60,910 nucleotides of DNA, from NCBI RefSeq assembly GCF_001039355.2, contig NW_019776070.1, forward strand, positions 1-60,910, in the 5' to 3' direction. Shown here one piece after another: positions 50,201 to 60,517 of this stretch. Below the pieces are notes generated by a model. That model made no database searches, was not told the origin of the DNA, and saw only the letters and a program-made list of their open reading frames with translations. This DNA is from Lingula anatina. Lineage: Eukaryota; Brachiopoda; Lingulata; Lingulida; Lingulidae. The position numbers and the translations under genes are program-made. Numbering within the stretch: position 1 is the stretch's first letter; the number at the start of each line of letters is the position of its first letter.

Positions 50201-53200
50201 AATGAGCTTGTCGCCCAATGCGCACATATGCTTAAAACACCACGACGACCCTGTGGCCTGTTTTTGTGACATTTCCCCAGTAAAACCTTTAGACGATACA
50301 TATACAGACGTGAAGACCTATCAGTCAACTCTGATCCCTCTACTGCAGATAGAAGGCGCACAAGCGGCTGTTATAGACGAAGTTTCTTTGACCGTCCGGA
50401 ACGTGAGGGTATCGTGGATGAAGAAACATAGGAACTGGTATGGGAGCGTAGTGCTAGGAGACACCTTCTGTGAAGACCGGGGTATCAGGCTCTCCTCCAG
50501 CCAGGAAGATGACGGTGATGCAGCTGCTAACCCTGATAGAATTGTAGACACCGGCGAGTACAGAGGGTATGTGTGCATTGTTTACCGCGACCTTCCGCCT
50601 GACTCCCAATGCGTCAGTTACAGTGGTGCTACTGGCGATTGCCCCGTTGACCATCAGTCGTCTCATAGCGAGCCGTCATCTAGAAGCATCTGTTTGCCGC
50701 AGTACAACTCAGACGCAGAATCCACGTGGTTGGGACATGGTCTGATTGTTCATGTGAGACGCAGGGACAAGAGGGTGGTTTTTAAACTCCATGATGGCAT
50801 TGTTCCGGAGACGATCGAGTCCAAAACCTATCCGAAATTAGCCACAGTGGAATTTTTGGACAGAATAATGCCGTCCGTGTATGTATTGCCATCACTAAAG
50901 AATTATATATTTTTTCATAGAAGCTGTTTTCTCAATGTTCCCAAATGAATTGTGTGCAGTGTAACATATAGTGGCACTTCATCAGTGCCTGGTGTTTAAC
51001 CGCGTGGTTAAACATTATTTGCGAAATGACTCTGTAGTTGGGAAAGGATCTGAACAGTCCTTTTGAACCCTCAGTTGAACTAACAATTAGTTTATTCTTT
51101 GTATTGTCTGCCGTATGTAAAGGGTTAACATTTGATCTGTAAAAAAGCAGATGGTGAAAAGCTTCTCTGCACACACACACAATTTATAGATATAGTAAAT
51201 TTAAAATCATTAATTTCTAAAATTCGAACATTCTTGTTGAGTTTTGGCATCAAAAAGTCACACACACATACACACCCACGTATACACGCACGCACACACA
51301 CATACACACATAAAAGTACATGCATACATAGGCCTACATACACACATACATACATACATACATACATACAAACTTACATTTTCATTGTGACATTGGCTTT
51401 GACCATTGTGTCTGTGTAATTCCATCACTTTTTAAGGCGAATGGAAAATGCGGTGCGAAGTCTTGGTGAAGCAACCATCTTGGCCAAAAATATCGCTTTG
51501 GGTAAAGCCAATCTCAGAGATGTGATGAACGATAGAGGTAAGCTAAAGTTTACCGCCTTATTATACCAGTGCCTTTAGATGCCCCAAATTGTATGGCTTA
51601 AAGTAATGCCCTTACTTTTACAATGGTGAAAATGTCAAATTTACATTTATTTAACTCATTTTTACTTAAAATTCGAACGTCCTTATTATTTGGTTGCAAT
51701 GAAACAAGAAAGGGAGCTATTTAAACTATTTTCTGCAAAGAAAAAGCGCAACAGATGCTACATTTTAATTTACGCTGTAATGATTCTAAAAACATGTTTC
51801 TGAAAAAAAAGGTACCCAGTGAAAAGATCGAGTCATTAGAGTATTGTTGTCAGCTGCCGTCATCACTCTGTCTAGATAGAACTCAAACGTTCAAAACTGA
51901 AATATAGGACAAAGTTTTTTAAATCTGGGAGAATTGCAAAAAAAAGTACATTAATATCAATAAATGATATGTAAATAAAACGAATGATGTTAAGTACGGT
52001 TAGAATTGTTGTCAGTAACTTGAGAAGTGGGTGCTTTCGTTGATTTTTAACGCGATTTATGCGTATTTTTAGCGTTATACTGTTAACACAGGTGTTCGGC
52101 TGAAATGCGATACTTACATTGCTGCATGTTAATTTTTCACAGACTTTAAAGATGTGAAGACATTTTTTGACCTCCACGAGGAAGACCCAGAAAAGAAGAA
52201 ACAAAGGAAAAAAAGAAAAGAACCGTCTCGCGTGAAATCCGAAGACCTTTTTGACAGAAGAACTATATATTCTAAAGGGCGTTATTTGGAGAATTATCTT
52301 CCGAGAGCCAACGAGAAACAAAGGGAAGCGGTGATATCTGCCATAATGAAACCATTCTCACTGATTCAAGGACCACCAGGTATATAAACACGATCTTTTG
52401 TCCAACTTTCTCTGATTCAAATTGTAATATATTTTGTTATAGGTTTTTGTATTGTAAGCCATTTTAAATAATGTAGTTAAAAATTATTTAACTTAGGGCT
52501 GTATTCACATGGGGCTTAAATAACGTTTTATGTATAAAATCAACAGCAAGTCTTTAAAGAAAACCCCTCAACCCCTTCTTCGTACTTTGTTCAAGCGTTT
52601 AAAAGGCTATTTATAGCTGACCAGGCGCCTGAGGAAATCAGGAAGCCGAAAATGATGCTTTTTCCCCAAAAATCCCAATGTTACGTCACACGGTTGACTA
52701 GAAGATTTTTTTAAACACAATTAGTTGTTTTGAAGATACATTAAATGATTGCAGTAGGAATGAAAAATCGAAGACTTTTTATTTAAGACAAAATCTCCAA
52801 TCTACAGTCCTACTTTAAAAGTCAAGCTTTGGATAACTTTTAACATTGGTAAATAGACTTATAATGTATGTATATGCTTATCTCTTTTTTTATTTTTACC
52901 TCTATCTTTTTGGTAGATTGATAAACTAACAGTCAAAGTGTTTATTTAACAGAAGCAAAAAAAGTAGGACATAATATGTTTTAACAAAGTCATTTCATTG
53001 AATTGCAGCGGATACTTCCCTACCAACACTTGGTCTTTTCTGATCAATCTGTTTGTTTTAGTTTTAAAATATGTCATGCGATGTTTGCTTAAATTAATTT
53101 TAAATTCCCCTCACTAACCAATGCCATTTCTCGTGTCCAGGCACAGGCAAAACGCTTACAGGTATCCGTCTGGCGTACTTATTCGTAGAATGGAATCGCA

Positions 53201-53272
53201 GAAACTCCCCAGGAGAAAGAAAACATGTGCTGTATTGTGGACCGTCTAACAAATCAGTTGATGTGGTTGCAG
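44768..53272 (+). CDS. RNB exoribonuclease plus UPF1-like SF1 helicase (HELZ2-like), 3' incomplete
   Basis: Exons: 44768-44881 (or -44875), 45051-45078, 45362-45441, 46782-46921, 47434-50878, 51437-51537, 52143-52379, 53141-53272, continuing beyond. Phases match at every junction. Exons 1-4 encode about 120 charged residues with no domain. Exon 5 carries the RNB ribonuclease. Exons 7-8 start an SF1 helicase: NEKQREAVISAI (Q motif), GPPGTGKT (Walker A, split by an intron) and VLYCGPSNKSVDVVA (motif Ia). The order RNB then helicase matches the second half of vertebrate HELZ2, an interferon-linked RNA helicase/nuclease. The zinc fingers and first helicase expected upstream were not found. The true start is not determined: ATG at 44747 is in frame but lies in an apparent intron end, and the 557-aa ORF may supply the N-terminus. 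Confidence 0.82.
45442..46781 (+). other. Intron of RNB-helicase gene holding a TTAA-flanked element
   Basis: Contains the 743-bp inverted-repeat element at 45621-46363. Nothing else recognisable is present. Confidence 0.6.
45621..46363. mobile_element. 743-bp non-autonomous transposon with TTAA target duplication
   Basis: Flanked by TTAA on both sides (45617-45620 and 46364-46367). Ends: GCCTCAGTCACAACCGG on the left and, reverse-complemented, GCCTAGGTCCCAACCGA on the right, both followed by ACGTACGG. A further copy of the end motif (AAGCCTAGGTCCCAAC) lies inside at 46131. It is CpG-richer than its surroundings. TTAA duplications suggest piggyBac-, Kolobok- or Sola3-type mobilisation. No coding frame is supported. 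Confidence 0.7.
47171..47255. repeat. 85-bp poly-T run
   Basis: Uninterrupted T on the plus strand, about 180 bp upstream of the RNB exon; another T run of about 30 bp lies near 47050-47080. The length in the assembly is unlikely to be exact. Confidence 0.85.
47434..50878 (+). CDS. RNB ribonuclease exon (3445 nt)
   Basis: One exon of 1148 residues. An acidic N-terminal part (EEWMIHVAPPDEEEEVNMLDE) is followed by cold-shock-like beta-rich sequence and the RNB core. The four catalytic aspartates of the family are present in DSADTRDIDDAL, at codons 48453, 48471, 48477 and 48480, with the downstream RNB motifs VSFYPP and FTSPIRRYVDIVVHR (about 49423). It should therefore be an active 3'-to-5' exoribonuclease. 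The frame runs on to a stop at 50946, but GT|GTATGT at 50878 gives phase 2, which matches the next exon at 51437 exactly. The longer reading would be a variant lacking the helicase. Confidence 0.85.
51257..51370. repeat. CA/CATA-rich microsatellite
   Basis: Imperfect (CA)n passing into (CATA)n, in the intron after the RNB exon. Confidence 0.85.
52143..53272 (+). CDS. Helicase N-terminal exons with Walker A split across an intron
   Basis: Exon 52143-52379 encodes a lysine-rich linker (EKKKQRKKRKEPSR) and the helicase Q motif, ending ...LIQGPP. Exon 53141-53272 resumes GTGKTLTGIRLAYLF. The junction is phase 1 and rebuilds GPPGTGKT exactly. The frame then ends at donor GTAGGG after VDVVAG. Motifs II-VI must lie beyond the window or beyond the transposon. 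Confidence 0.85.
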
Positions 53273-53361
53273 GTAGGGAAAACGCAAGTAAGGAAGAATG
53301 AGAATTGCATGAATGGCGATAAGGTGTTTGGTATCCATGTCGTCCGTTAAATTAACATCCA

Positions 53362-53660
53362 GGGGCCGGTTTCACAAAGCAGTAGTTAGTTAGCGATCGG
53401 TAGTTAGCCTCTCGCTAGTTATAGTGCCGTTTCACGAAGCAGTCGCTAGTTCTCTCGTTCGTTATTGTCTCGTTGTTACCTTGGATATTTAACGACTGGT
53501 CAGACCAGTCGCTAACTCTAGAGTTTCATCGTACGCATGCGTAATGAGTGAAATAAAAAGGTTGCTTAGTTACCGTTGTCTGTCGTTTGTCTTTGTATCC
53601 AATATGGCGGCTACCTTTCTTGCTATCCGTACCGCCAGACGGCAACGTAGACTACAGTCA
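53362..53660 (+). mobile_element. Degraded PIF/Harbinger-like fragment (tentative)
   Basis: Starts GGGGCCGGTTTCACAAAGC, an end type I associate with Harbinger elements. An internal near-repeat (TTTCACGAAGCAGTCGCTAG) follows about 66 bp later. Near 53605 an ATG opens MAATFLAIRTARRQRRLQS and then a stop, reminiscent of an R-rich Harbinger protein start. No second terminus or transposase core was found. Confidence 0.3.
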
Positions 53661-53917
53661 TAAGATTATGTATGTGTGCATTTATTCCATCTAACGTAAG
53701 AAGATTAGATACAATTATAACGTCAGAAAATACAATAGAGGGAGTGTGATAATGATAGGGTCGCTAAACGAATTTGAAGGAATATAGTGACTAGCCTAAT
53801 CCTCTTGTCGCCTGGTTAGGCACGCCCCCTTAGAGTACTTATGTAAACAAAAGGTCTTCCATAGAGAACTATCCTTTTGTTCAACAGCTTCGCGCGTGCA
53901 GCGGATTATGTATATAT

Positions 53918-53934
53918 AGGACTTGCATTATTCG
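53918..53934 (+). repeat. Left terminal inverted repeat of the 6.6-kb transposon
   Basis: AGGACTTGCATTATTCG, identical to the reverse complement of 60501-60517. With the flanking TATAT the match extends to 22 bp. Confidence 0.92.
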
Positions 53935-54019
53935 AAAGGTGCGATGTGCGCATGACCGGAATTGTGCACTGCAGGGGTCAAAATAGTACCGGAAGCGTTG
54001 TTCACAGCGATAAGAACAC

Positions 54020-57000
54020 ATGATGGAAGCAGAAGACGTGCCAGGAGCGGTATTAAACAAGCCATTTGAAGCGGCAACGGTGCCGGAGTTGAAACGCTGG
54101 TTAAAATGTAGGAATGCCCGCACATCAGGCAAAAAAGAAGAGCTGATAAAAAGGTATGTTACACGATATTTTCTGAAATACAAGACCAAATACAAAACCC
54201 GAATGTGGTGTTGATCATGATGTCTCTACCTAGTCTTTAATAGCCAAGGACGATAACAGTATGTTCATTTCCTTTGGTCATACTGTTTAAAACATGAAGT
54301 GGTTGTTGCATATAATAATTGAATCTTAAACACTTTACATACACCAAAGTTCTATAGCTTGTTATTTTCAGGTAAATATTTGTAGGCTTGATTTGATATA
54401 ATGTGGCCATGCATTATCTCTTAGTTATCTAGCCAGGCATGCCCGTACTATAGTGACATTAGTGTTAGTAGAAGACAAATAAACTTGCACTGCATATCAA
54501 TACTATATTGTATTACAACATGTCCAGGCTTCCTGTTTATCAAAGTTATAGAACGATAAGTGGTCATTATGTAATTATGTTCACCTGAGTCCTTTCTTGT
54601 GGAGATAGATTTGTCACCTGGTTCAGGCAATTATCTGATACAATCTCTGAGGTGCGCTAGTGTACTGTAAAGGTAATTAGTACAAGCTCCATGTCAATAT
54701 CAGTGCATCTATCATTTGTTTCTTCTTCATTATCTTTCTGTTGTGTATCCAGGTAAATTTTGGTAAAAATAAAAATAAAAACACTAGTCACGTCAATTCT
54801 CTGTTTTGTCATCAGTCTGATATGTATGTGTGTAAATTAATCACTGTTATAGATGTGTTGATGATGATTTTAATAAGTATTTTCATGGCTTGTTTTATAG
54901 GTGTAAACTGTACAGTGAGGATAGAGAGAGAAACAAAATAGTGGATCCAGATGGTGGAGTTTGGCAGCAGAGAAAAGTGGAAGTGCCAGATAGAAGTTTG
55001 AATCAAGACAGTGGAGAATGGACCAAGTCCTTGAAGGGAATGCCCAAACTGTTTGGAGAGGCTTCCATTTATGAACTGGTTGGCGGCAGTGGGGAAAAAC
55101 ATAGAGTTGGCGGGTACAATATATATAAATCGGGGAAAGTTCAGAACATTCTTGTTAAAATTGATAATGTATTCTCAGTGAGGGCAGTTGTTGCTGCGAG
55201 TTTCACAAAGGACAGATACAATTCAAAAATTGACATTTTGGCTAATGGCAAGATTGATGCCTCCTACTGCAAGTGTAAGGCAGGAGCGCAGGGAAAATGC
55301 AAACATGTTGTTGCAGTTTTGTTTAGTTTAAATGACATGAGGCTGTCTGGGTTATCTGAAATCCCTGAAGAACTTGCATGCACACAAAAACCCAAAGAGT
55401 GGGGAAGACGGAAATGCAATGTGACTGTCACCGGAAAATTTTCAGACTTGGACTTTGTAAGGCATGAACCAGGAAAAAATCCCATCAGCGTAGGCCATTC
55501 GAAACGTAGAAGAGAATATGCTGTTCTACCACCTAGCAAGCAATCTCTCCCCAAGCCTAGACTGGACAACTATGGGAGCATGCTGCCTGAAGGCTCAGTT
55601 AGAAAGTTGATGCTGACCAGTTTATGGAGCAGTAGTGAGGTAATTCGCATTGGCAAAGATTAGTCTTGCTAAAGAAATATTTAAGGTACACGTGCCATTA
55701 CCAAGTCGCAGAAACTTTACAGTATCTATGAAAAAGGTGTCAAAAAAAATTTTGTCTTTCTTCAATCTAAAAAGTTTTTTTATGATTAGTTTACTGGAAG
55801 TATCATATAATGCCATTTTATATCTATTTCTTCTCACCATTGTTCATTTGCTTTATATTAAATTTCAGAAGTCAGTAAGCCCTGTAGGTGTTCATCCAGA
55901 ACACAGAAAGAATGTGCTCCAACCATGTGTAAGTTGAACATAAAAACCATATGCAGATGCAACCCTCATTGGGAGACACCACCCAAATGGGCTGTATGTC
56001 AATGGAATTTCAAAAATAAATTCCAACATTTTAAACAAAATAGTTCACTGAATAATGGTTATTATGACCTTCATTAATATGTAGACATACATTTTTAGGA
56101 TGCATCATTCATTCCTTTAGGTTAGATATACCCACATTTATAAAAACTTTTACCAACTTAATAATATTTGCCTTGTGTAGTAAGGTACTTGGGTTCTTAT
56201 TTCATTAGTTCTATCTGTTTTAGCCACTGCAGAACATCCACAACAAGGTGTCAGAACAGATGCAGACTTGGGACTTTGATAGTGAAGAGTTCAAAGAAAT
56301 GGCAGCCAAGTTTCAGTCACATAGGTTGTCTGTGAATGAAATAATCCAAATAGAGAGAGAAACACGGGGCCAGGCAAACAGTGAGAACTGGTACAAACAT
56401 AGAAAAGGTAAAATCATTGCGCGGATCTTTCAGCAGATGTTGATACACCACTTCTCAGATGATTCAAATTGTTATACTTAAGACTAAGAACTACTTATAT
56501 GAAGATATTTAATTTCCTTCATGACATTATTTGATGATAATAACACATAAATGTTAAATGGATATATGGTACTCAGATAAGTAATGTTTGAATTGTACAG
56601 TTTAAGTTAAATGCTGTAATTCCAGTGAATGGTTTGCACATTTTATAACTCAAAGCCAGGATTTGACATGTTAATTGTTTTTAAGGATAAGTGGGAATAT
56701 TACGTAGTATGTTTACAACCAAATTCTTTGTTTGTATTAAGGAAGAATAACAGCCTCATTTGCTAGTCAAGTCGCTCACAGGAAGGAAGAAACGCCGCCG
56801 GATGCATTACTGCGTAGGATGCTGCAGTATGATCCTCAAGTCAGCAGTGCTGCAACAAGACATGGTGAGAAGTATGAAAAAGAGGCAGTACACTATTACA
56901 GGTAATTACCACTGTAGGAAATATTTCAAGTGGAATTGCAAAGAATGTTTAAAGGGAAACCACACTCTCTTATTGCTAGACAGTGAAGACAGATATATAG

Positions 57001-57935
57001 ATGTTTTGTGAATATTATAAATTGTCTCAGTGAGAAGTAGGCATGGGTAAAAAGAATGAAATATTGTAGGGCTCACAACTTATAAATGTATTCTTTTGGT
57101 CATTTTAGAATATTGAAGTCATATTAGTTGTTGGATCATTAGGAATACACAAAAGTATTATAAATTCCCCAGTAAAATTATTGGTTATGAAAGAACTGGA
57201 GGAAGAAACCTCTTCATGCCACAGAAATATAACCTTTTTTTTATTTGAAGTTGTTGTTGTCATCAGTTGTTTCATTTTGACAAAGTCCGTTGCAAAAATG
57301 CTATAACTGGTAAGCTATTTAAATTTTATAACTTTAGGATGATCAAGGACACTATTATGGAGCCAGTGGAAGTGGAGGATGCAGGACTGGCAATCCATCC
57401 ATCACACCAGTTCCTAGGAGCCTCAGTGGATGGGGTAGTAACTGATTTGTCTGCTGAACCCCATATCGGTAATATTGAAATCAAATGTCCGTATGCTGAT
57501 ATTGAGAATTTAGAAGAATTGCATAAGAACAGGAAGCGGTTTTGTCTCACATCTGACAACAGTTCCAAGGCTGCCCATTATAGATTCTCAGAGGACTGTT
57601 CCGCCATCGACATAGCCCAAGTTCATAGCTCTTTATCAGTAAATACAAAACATCCATACTTTGATCAAATGCAAACCCAGATGGCAATAACTGAGAGAAA
57701 GTGGTGCGATTTTGTTGTGTTTTCTACCACAGGCCGTACAGGTGAAATAATGACTGGAGAGATTGTTATACAGCGAGTGGAGTTTGATGCTACATACTGG
57801 AAAGAATTTTTATTGCCAAAGTTACACAAGTTTTATGTGGAATGTATGCTGCCTGAAATGATCAGCAAACGAGTAGCAAATGGGAAGCAGCTCTTTGAGG
57901 TCTCAGATAAATTTACTTATAGGAAGAAACAGTAA
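54020..57935 (+). CDS. Transposon protein: SAP, SWIM zinc finger and YqaJ-type nuclease
   Basis: Six exons: 54020-54153, 54901-55639, 55869-55928, 56224-56407, 56742-56901, 57338-57935. Phases match; total 1875 nt, 624 aa. Residues about 14-45 form a SAP-like DNA-binding helix pair ([13 protein letters not shown]...GKKEELIKR). Residues 168-180 are a SWIM zinc finger (C168-x-C170-x7-C178-x-H180). Residues about 360-560 are a YqaJ/lambda-exonuclease-like PD-(D/E)XK fold: HRKGRITAS, then GASVDGVV and IEIKCP with candidate metal ligands D457, E473 and K475. In phages YqaJ-family exonucleases resect DNA ends; here a role in processing transposon ends or repair is inferred. The start is the first ATG of a tandem ATGATG pair. 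Confidence 0.85.
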
Positions 57936-58567
57936 CGTAGACATTAACATATATTTACTTTCAAAGGTGCCTTACTAGATCCCCTGTGCAAAGGGTTTTT
58001 TTTATTGTTCAAATATGCTCAAGTGCATTGTGATAATAAAAATGTGATATTTGGTAACATTTTTTATATTTGCTTAAAAAATACTATGGTGCTTTACTTA
58101 TGTGAATTCTTTTTAGTATTTTCTAGATATGCTCAAGTTCATTGTTATAATGCAGTATTTGGCAAAAAAATTTTTTATTTGCCTATAAATATATACAATT
58201 CAAGACTTGGTTTCACAATTTTATTTTGCATAATGATGTTGCCTTAAAATATCTTTCCAAGGTGCCTTACAATATTTCATGTTTTTCAGAAATTTTCTAG
58301 ATATGCTCAAAGCATTGTGATAATAAAATTTGTGATATTTGGTAAAATTGTTTTCTTTTCTTTCTTTTTAATTTGCAGAAGAAATATACGATTCAGTACT
58401 CCTTCACAGTCGGGTTTAAACCTGGTTTAACCTTGCTGTGAAATCAAACCAAAGTTTCACAATATTATTTCATGCCATTGTTTTTACAGTCACTGTCCAT
58501 CTTGTATTTTTCCAATCAACTACTCCGTTTAGTTCTTAAATAATCATGCCATAGAAAGGAATAGTAA

Positions 58568-60415
58568 TTATGATACAATGGGCTCCACACAAAGGTTTAC
58601 CAAATAACAGCATATAACCCATATTTTGTTCAAGTCGCTGGCCATAGAGTTTGGAAATACATATTTCAAAATCCGATAGTTCTTCACTCTCCCGATAACA
58701 CGTTCAACATGGATCCGTACCTTGGCAATACTCCTAGTTTCATCCTCTTCTCCAGGGCTAAGTTGGGGTTTGCCAGACATGAAAGGTGGTATGTTCAATC
58801 CTATTTTTTTTTCAGCAAGATATTCATCAATGAGAAACCCTCTATCTGCCATAACAGAGTCCCCTTCCTCTAGGAGATCCAAAAGACCACTATTCTCTGT
58901 AATATCTTTGTCAGACATACGACCTGGAACCAAATCTGTCACAAAAGTAATGAATCCATTGGGAGCTATCCCCAAAAGCCCCTTTGCAGTATTGTGACTC
59001 TTATAATTTGAATATGTCTGTCCAGAGACGTCACACTGGTTTGGTGTTTCAATAAACAATTCAGTGCAGTCAAGTACTACACGAGTAGAGGGATATTCTT
59101 GCTTGAAGCACTCTGGCATTGTTTGGTCTATTATCTCTCTAGATGGCCAAATGGGCATTTGTCGAAAGCGAAAGTATAATAGCTCAAAGTAGGTTTTGCA
59201 AATCCGTGACACTGTAGTTGTGTGCACACCAAACCTGAAAGTATAAAGCAACCTGCTGAAAAAATAGTACCTAAAATGTTTTGCAAATGAAATAAAATAA
59301 TTCTGCATAAAAGACTATCCAATGTTTAGGCTTAAAGAACAATACAAATATTAAATTTGTAACAATAACTTTAAAATATTTAAGTATGAAATAAAACCTG
59401 CATGAATATATATGCTAGAATTTTTATTTTCTTTTCTTTTTGACTATGTATTTAATCTTTGCTCAACTTGATTACGAAATGCTGCAGAAATAGATTCTAA
59501 TAAAAAAATAGCATTTTACCTGTATGCTAGATCTTCTTCAAGCAGACCCACTCTCAACCTGCATAACACAAGGAATAGCTCATCCTCTGTGCTCAGTGTT
59601 CTGGGTCTTCTTTGTTGCCTCTCCTCAGGATTTGAAAGATCCGTGCCCCAATACTGCATTGAGGTAATGTCAGGGTATAAAAAGTCATGAAAATTTTTAA
59701 ATTCCTCGTAAGTTTCAAAACCAGTGTAAAATTTAACCATTTCAGGTTTGTTTTGCATAGACTTTATGCTGAAAATGTGTTTGTCAGCTTCCTCTTGTGC
59801 TTTGGACAGTTGTTCCTGCATTTTCATGTATTTTTCCTCTGTCACAGTTTTTCTTTGTGCATCTTTTTTTGCTCGTTGTAATTCCACTCTTGTTTCTGAA
59901 AGTTCAAGTTCTAAAGATTGAATTTTCTGTTCCATACTGAAAATAATATGTTGTTTTTCCTTAACTGTCGTTAAAAGCGCATCTGAGCTAACATCTGATA
60001 CAATGCAGTAGGCATCGTGATCTGTGTTTGAGAAGCCATTTTCGTCCTCGCTGTTCAACTTCCAGTCCCACTCGCCGCCAGGTTCACTTGAATTTGTCTC
60101 AGAGTTATCAACTGTTAAATGTCTAATAAGGTTTCTTCTGGGCTTACTAACCTTCGATTCCTTGAGTGGAAATATAGTTGGTCTACCTCCCAAATACGAT
60201 TTCTTTCCTCCTTCAAAATGAGCACTACACACACGGTGATGCTTGGCGGGCTCGAACTTACTAAATTTGCCTGTATTTCCCGCTCGTCCAATATTGTCAA
60301 TCCATATACCTCTCTCTTTTGGGTCCTTGGGAAAAGCATAAAATGAAAAATTTCGATCTCGCTTCGTATTGTTGAAACAGCCAGGCACACAACACATAGA
60401 ACCGCCGAGAGGCAT
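58568..60415 (-). CDS. THAP zinc-finger DDE transposase (DDE_Tnp_4 type)
   Basis: Two exons: 60415-59520 and 59234-58568; the phase 2 junction is in an arginine codon; total 1563 nt, 520 aa. Residues about 8-90 are a THAP domain: CVPGC, then RVCSAHF (the C-x2-H pair) and GRPTIFPL, equivalent to the AVPTIF box. A coiled coil spans about 155-215. A helix-turn-helix (FGVHTTTVSRICKTYF) lies near 300-315. The catalytic core has D354 (VVLDCTE), D429 (VMADRGF) and E476 (HVERVIGRVK), the DDE triad of the IS5/Harbinger-like DDE_Tnp_4 family. No lesion is seen, so it may be active. It starts about 100 bp inside the right terminal repeat. Confidence 0.9.
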
Positions 60416-60500
60416 TTTACTTCTGTGTACAGAAATGGCGGCTACTCAAGTTGGGTCCCACTTTACCCACAATGCATTGCGCGCAATATCGAAAACGAGA

Positions 60501-60517
60501 CGAATAATGCAAGTCCT
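60501..60517 (-). repeat. Right terminal inverted repeat of the 6.6-kb transposon
   Basis: CGAATAATGCAAGTCCT, perfect partner of 53918-53934, followed by ATATAG. Confidence 0.92.

Larger units (their letters stand above)
53918..60517. mobile_element. Complete 6.6-kb THAP/DDE plus YqaJ DNA transposon (ISL2EU-like)
   Basis: Ends are perfect inverted repeats: AGGACTTGCATTATTCG at 53918-53934 and its reverse complement at 60501-60517. Both sides continue into ATAT, giving a 2-bp AT (or 4-bp ATAT) target duplication. Two convergent genes fill the element: a nuclease-like protein (plus, 54020-57935) and a transposase (minus, 60415-58568). Both assemble into full frames with consistent splice phases and no stops. 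The combination matches what I recall of the ISL2EU group; that name is from memory. It sits in the intron after the last visible helicase exon. Confidence 0.88.

Noticed and set aside
51132-51419. Poly-(H/T) frame
   Set aside because: Translation of the CA/CATA microsatellite.
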